64,000 bases of DNA from CALESS01 sp964405455 (GTDB taxonomy: Bacteria > Chloroflexota > Anaerolineae > Anaerolineales > Anaerolineaceae), in assembly GCA_964405455.1 (NCBI GenBank), contig CAYOOA010000003.1, positions 1 through 64,000 of the forward strand, written 5' to 3'. The position numbers were made by a program, and so were the translations under genes. Position 1 is the stretch's first letter. Each line of letters starts with the position of its first letter. Shown in pieces: positions 60,515 through 64,000 of the stretch. Under the pieces are notes generated by a model. The model was not told the origin of the DNA. It worked only from the letters and a program-made list of their open reading frames with translations, and made no database searches.

Positions 60515-61936
60515 TCATCCCAGGCCGACGATACGCAGGCCGTCCTGCAGGATGGCCGGAACAGCCTCTTTGTGAGTGGTCTCGCAATACACCCGAATAA
60601 TCGGCTCCGTGCCAGAGAAGCGGATCAACATCCAGCCGCCGTCTTCCAGGCCGAACTTGAAACCATCCGTCGTGTTTAAGCCAGTGACCTTCAAGCCACC
60701 AATTGTGACAGGTTTGGCGGCCAGGATCATGGCTTCTCGGGCCGACCGGTCACCTTTGAAGACGGAATCAATCCGATCGTAGTAATGGGGGCCAACTTTG
60801 CTGAAGAGGAGGTCGAGCAGTTCGGATGGTTTACGCTTGAGGCGCACCATCATATCCAGGATGAACAAGCCGGCCAGGATGCCGTCCCGTTCGGGGACAT
60901 TATCGCGGAAGGCGTAGCCGCCGGATTCCTCGCCGCCGATCATGGCATTGGTTTCCAACATCTTAGGGGCCACGTATTTGAAGCCAACCCCGGTTTCAAT
61001 CACGGGCACATTGTAGATCTTGCCCAGTTTTTCAAGCATGCTGGTGGTGGAGAGGGTCTTGACGATTGCGCCGCGCTGACCGCGAAGCTCCAACAGGTAG
61101 AACGCCAGGAGTGCATAAACCTGCAATTGGTTGATAAACTCACCCTTTTCAGAACCAAGACCTACCCGATCCGCGTCGCCGTCGGTGATCAGGAGGACAT
61201 CTCCGCCAACCTGGACGGTGGTTTGTAAGCCAACGTTGATGTTCGGCGGAATGGGCTCGGGGCGCTTCATCTCAGGGAAGGAAGGGTTGCGGGAATTGTG
61301 GATCTCGACAACCTCGGTCGTCCCGCCGGAGAGCAGGGTTGGGAACCAGCCGGCGCCGTTGCCCCACATGGTATCGACGACCACTTTCAAACCAGCCTGG
61401 CGAATGGGCTCGAGGTCGATTAGCTTATTAATATGAAGGATATAGGCAGGCGCAGGATCAAAGCGGACAATCCAACCACCCGCTTCAGCCTGGGCAGCCG
61501 GCATGAGTTTGATTTCAGCCGGGTCATCCGGGATGAGGTTCTCGATTTGTTTCAGGCCTTCCGGATCGATGGCGCCGCCAAATTCATTGCGGACTTTGAA
61601 ACCGTTATCCGTGGGTGGATTGTGGGAGGCAGTGATGTTAATCGCCCCGGCAGCTTTCAGGTTAACCACCGAGAAGGCAATAACAGGGGTGGGAGTGGCA
61701 CCCTGGGTCAGGTGAACGTGGAAACCGTTTCCGGCCAGCACTTCGGCTACGGCCAGGGCGAAATGTTCGGATTCGAAGCGCTTATCGTGCCCGACGACGA
61801 TCCACTGCCCGGCTTTTCCCTGGCTGAGCATGTAACTGGCAAACCCCTGGGTGCAGCGGCGAACGTTTTCAAAGGTATAGTCCTCTGCGATCATACCGCG
61901 CCAGCCGTCTGTACCAAAATGGATCTTGAAAGCCAT
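60515..61936 (-). CDS. Phosphoglucomutase/phosphomannomutase
   Basis: Alpha-D-phosphohexomutase of 473 residues that interconverts hexose 1- and 6-phosphates. The phosphoserine is Ser104 in TASHNPP, the Mg loop is DGDADRVG, sugar recognition is GGEESGG, and the C-terminal phosphate loop is RFSGTEPIIRVY. GGAGGAGAG precedes the ATG. It heads the operon with tatD and the polyprenyl synthase. The preferred sugar is not clear from the sequence. Confidence 0.94.
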   Translation of the reverse strand: MAFKIHFGTDGWRGMIAEDYTFENVRRCTQGFASYMLSQGKAGQWIVVGHDKRFESEHFALAVAEVLAGNGFHVHLTQGATPTPVIAFSVVNLKAAGAINITASHNPPTDNGFKVRNEFGGAIDPEGLKQIENLIPDDPAEIKLMPAAQAEAGGWIVRFDPAPAYILHINKLIDLEPIRQAGLKVVVDTMWGNGAGWFPTLLSGGTTEVVEIHNSRNPSFPEMKRPEPIPPNINVGLQTTVQVGGDVLLITDGDADRVGLGSEKGEFINQLQVYALLAFYLLELRGQRGAIVKTLSTTSMLEKLGKIYNVPVIETGVGFKYVAPKMLETNAMIGGEESGGYAFRDNVPERDGILAGLFILDMMVRLKRKPSELLDLLFSKVGPHYYDRIDSVFKGDRSAREAMILAAKPVTIGGLKVTGLNTTDGFKFGLEDGGWMLIRFSGTEPIIRVYCETTHKEAVPAILQDGLRIVGLG

Positions 61937-61976
61937 GGCTCTCCTCCAACCCGAGATATTAATATAGAATGTGATT

Positions 61977-61985
61977 ATTATATCA
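61977..61985 (-). promoter_or_regulatory. Extended -10 promoter of the phosphohexomutase operon
   Basis: The minus strand reads TGaTATAAT about 40 bases before the start codon; the -35 is weak. Confidence 0.55.
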
Positions 61986-62026
61986 GGGGATTAGGGATGC
62001 GAAAAGTTCTTTGTAAATTCAAACCA

Positions 62027-62035
62027 TGCTATAAT
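62027..62035 (+). promoter_or_regulatory. Extended -10 promoter of the cysteine desulfurase gene
   Basis: TGcTATAAT lies about 42 bases before the start; no strong -35 is seen. Confidence 0.55.
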
Positions 62036-62077
62036 TTTTGATTGATTTGCTGAAATTGGAGATTATAGGTAGAAATA

Positions 62078-63244
62078 ATGATGCAAATTGAGCGTGTTTA
62101 CCTGGATTATGCGGCCACAACGCCTGTTGATGAGCGAGTTCTGCAGGTGATGCTGCCATATTTTTCGGAACTTTTCGGCAACCCCTCCTCCATTCATTTC
62201 TTCGGGCAGAAAGCTGAAGCTGCACTTGAGGACGCTCGTCAGAGTGTAGCGCAATCCATCCATGCCCGGCCGGAAGAGATTATTTTTACCGGCTGCGGTA
62301 CAGAGAGTGACAACCTGGCCATCCGCGGCGGGTGCCACCTGATGCGCCAGCAGCGCGGAGCCAAACACATCCTGATCAGCCCGGTGGAACACCACGCCGT
62401 CTCCCAAACGGTGCGCCAACTCTGCGAGATGGAAGGTTTTGAGTTTGATTATCTACCGGTGGATGCCTACGGAATGGTGCATCCGGACGAGGTGGAAGCA
62501 GCGATCCGGCCGGATACCGCGCTGGTGTCGGTCATTTATGCGAACAACGAGATCGGAACGATCAACCCGATTCGTGAGATAGCTGAAGTTTGCCGAAAGA
62601 GGAACGTTTTGTTTCACACCGATGCCGTCCAGGCGGCCGCCCACCTGCCCATGGATGTACAGGCGGACGGGATGGATTTCCTGGCCCTGGGGGCGCACAA
62701 ATTCTACGGTCCCAAGGGGGTGGGGGTACTCTATATCCGCCGCGGATTGACTCTTCCGCCCATCATCACCGGTGGGAAGCAGGAAGGCGGTTTGCGGGCT
62801 GGAACACATAACATTCCTTATATCGTGGGCATGGCGGAGGCGCTCCGCCTGGTGGTTGCTGAGCGGGCGGAACGGTCGGTGAGGCTTTCAACACTGCGAG
62901 ATCTCATCATTCAGACCGTTTTGACTGAAATTTCCCGAACCCGCCTGACTGGACATCCGGATATGCGCCTTCCCAATCATGCCAGCTTTGCCTTTGAAGG
63001 TCTGGACGGCAACCGGTTGTTGATGCTGCTGGATGCACGAGGTTTTGCCTGCTCCTCCGGTTCTGCCTGCAAGGTGGGTACGCCGGAAGTCTCGGAAGTA
63101 CTTTCAGCCCTGGGGCTGCCGCGCTCCTGGGGATTGGGATCATTGCGGGTGACCCTTGGCAAGGATTCGACTGAAGCGCAGGTGGACCAATTTTTGCAGG
63201 TTTTACCTGGAGTAATCCAACAGGCAAGGCCAGGTTCGGCGTAG
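62078..63244 (+). CDS. Cysteine desulfurase (IscS/NifS family)
   Basis: PLP enzyme of 388 residues that takes sulfur from cysteine. The N-terminus YLDYAATTPVDERV, Lys208 in GAHKFYGPKG (PLP) and Cys331 in SSGSAC (persulfide) are intact. ATG codons at 62078 and 62081 are both possible, after AGGTAG. It sits one base before mnmA, so sulfur for tRNA 2-thiolation is its likely use, although it may also feed Fe-S clusters. No IscU or SufB neighbour is visible. Confidence 0.94.
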   Translation: MMQIERVYLDYAATTPVDERVLQVMLPYFSELFGNPSSIHFFGQKAEAALEDARQSVAQSIHARPEEIIFTGCGTESDNLAIRGGCHLMRQQRGAKHILISPVEHHAVSQTVRQLCEMEGFEFDYLPVDAYGMVHPDEVEAAIRPDTALVSVIYANNEIGTINPIREIAEVCRKRNVLFHTDAVQAAAHLPMDVQADGMDFLALGAHKFYGPKGVGVLYIRRGLTLPPIITGGKQEGGLRAGTHNIPYIVGMAEALRLVVAERAERSVRLSTLRDLIIQTVLTEISRTRLTGHPDMRLPNHASFAFEGLDGNRLLMLLDARGFACSSGSACKVGTPEVSEVLSALGLPRSWGLGSLRVTLGKDSTEAQVDQFLQVLPGVIQQARPGSA

Positions 63245-63245
63245 G

Positions 63246-64000
63246 ATGAGCAATCAACCGCACGTGGTGGTGGCGATGAGCGGCGGGGTGGACAGCTCCG
63301 TGGCAGCCGCCTTGCTGGTGAACCAGGGGTACCGTGTCACCGGGATGATGCTGCGTTTATGGAGCGAGCCGGGACGCGAAGAGTCCAACCGTTGCTGCAC
63401 CCCGGATGCGATGATGCAGGCCAGGCGGGTTGCTGCCCTGTTGAATATCCCTTTTTATGCAATAGACGGCCGGGAACGTTTCCGAAACACGGTTGTACAG
63501 GGATTCCTGGATGGATACGCCAGCGGCGAAACGCCGAACCCCTGCATTTTCTGCAATCGGCGAATGCGTTGGGGCTACCTGCTTGAAGAAGCCAAGGCGA
63601 TCGGCGCAGATTACCTGGCGACTGGGCACTATGCCCGCCTGGAGCGGCAGCCGGACGACCAGGTGAGACTTTTACGCGGGGTTGATCCTGGCAAGGATCA
63701 ATCGTATGTTTTATCCATGCTAACCCAGGAACAACTGGCCTTCACACTTTTCCCGGTGGGAGAATATCCGAAAACTGAAATCCGCAACCAGGCGCGTCAA
63801 TTCAACCTGCCCGTGGCAAACCGTCCGGACAGCCAGGATCTGTGTTTCCTGGCGGGCGAAGATTATCGCTCGTTCCTGGATCGTTACCTGCCCGGGACAC
63901 AAAACCCGGGACCGATCATGGACAGGCAGGGAAACCGACTGGGCGACCATACCGGGTTGGCGGATTATACGATTGGGCAACGCAAGGGTTTGGGCTTTGC
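63246..64000 (+). CDS. mnmA: tRNA-specific 2-thiouridylase MnmA, 3' end outside window
   Basis: Thiolates uridine 34 of certain tRNAs, using ATP. The frame is open from the ATG at 63246 to the window end (251 codons), so the C-terminal third is missing. The P-loop is SGGVDSS (12-18), the first catalytic Cys is Cys100 in NPCIFCNR and the second is Cys200 in DSQDLCF. TIGQRKGLGF is the family's later motif. It starts just after the cysteine desulfurase stop, its sulfur donor. Confidence 0.95.
   Translation, partial: MSNQPHVVVAMSGGVDSSVAAALLVNQGYRVTGMMLRLWSEPGREESNRCCTPDAMMQARRVAALLNIPFYAIDGRERFRNTVVQGFLDGYASGETPNPCIFCNRRMRWGYLLEEAKAIGADYLATGHYARLERQPDDQVRLLRGVDPGKDQSYVLSMLTQEQLAFTLFPVGEYPKTEIRNQARQFNLPVANRPDSQDLCFLAGEDYRSFLDRYLPGTQNPGPIMDRQGNRLGDHTGLADYTIGQRKGLGF

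Overview
The window looks like a chromosomal piece of a Chloroflexota bacterium, most likely class Anaerolineae, probably from a metagenome assembly. This placement is inferred from gene content: a MurA with Asp in place of the catalytic Cys, a pyrophosphate-type phosphofructokinase beside an unusual aldolase, many multi-pass GT-C glycosyltransferases, cytosolic kinase-propeller fusions and no outer-membrane genes. It rests on no database search. One scaffold gap of 100 N lies at 8153-8252 and cuts two convergent genes. The last gene (mnmA) runs off the right edge.

Layout. 1-2800: two aldo/keto reductases and a carboxymuconolactone decarboxylase-like protein, the first behind a MerR-type promoter. 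2800-8152: Old Yellow Enzyme-like reductase, a phosphate ABC transporter operon (pstS-pstC-pstA-pstB, minus strand) and a second, divergent pstB cut by the gap. 8253-13601: GH38 alpha-mannosidase translationally coupled to a flippase with a fused extracytoplasmic domain. 13952-16871: TerC-family membrane protein, GNAT, an epimerase behind a TetR-type operator, and ribosomal protein L32. 16973-20654: minus operon of RseP-like protease, HEAT-repeat protein, membrane-anchored metallopeptidase and acylphosphatase. 20834-26735: a tightly packed signalling cluster of Ser/Thr kinase with PQQ-type propeller, PP2C phosphatase, DnaJ-von Willebrand A fusion, zinc-ribbon/FHA protein, small unknown protein and OmpR-type response regulator. 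This is the most interesting system in the window. 26832-32674: thioredoxin, MurA, alpha/beta hydrolase, DUF255 thioredoxin-fold protein and a large GNAT-like protein. 32704-44910: eight polytopic GT-C-type glycosyltransferase-like proteins with one nitrilase-family amidase among them. 45020-48740: DegS-like histidine kinase, PPi-type phosphofructokinase and divergent class II aldolase. 48826-55126: Nudix hydrolase facing a seven-gene minus operon (lipoprotein, G5/propeller lipoprotein, UDP-glucuronate decarboxylase-like, GtrA, chelatase-type AAA ATPase, TPR protein, RsmD). 55161-64000: housekeeping genes scpB, rlu, plsX, tRNA-Leu(GAG), polyprenyl synthase, tatD, phosphohexomutase, cysteine desulfurase and mnmA.

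How they fit together. Much of the window concerns the cell envelope: MurA, polyprenyl diphosphate, GT-C transferases, flippase, GtrA, UDP-xylose supply and phosphohexomutase. The kinase/phosphatase/FHA cluster has the complete parts list of a reversible Ser/Thr phosphorylation circuit. Several promoters read by eye share an extended -10 (TGnTATAAT or TGnTATACT). At least three genes (pstS, the second pstB, the nitrilase) have a -10 box six bases from the start codon, which suggests leaderless mRNAs.
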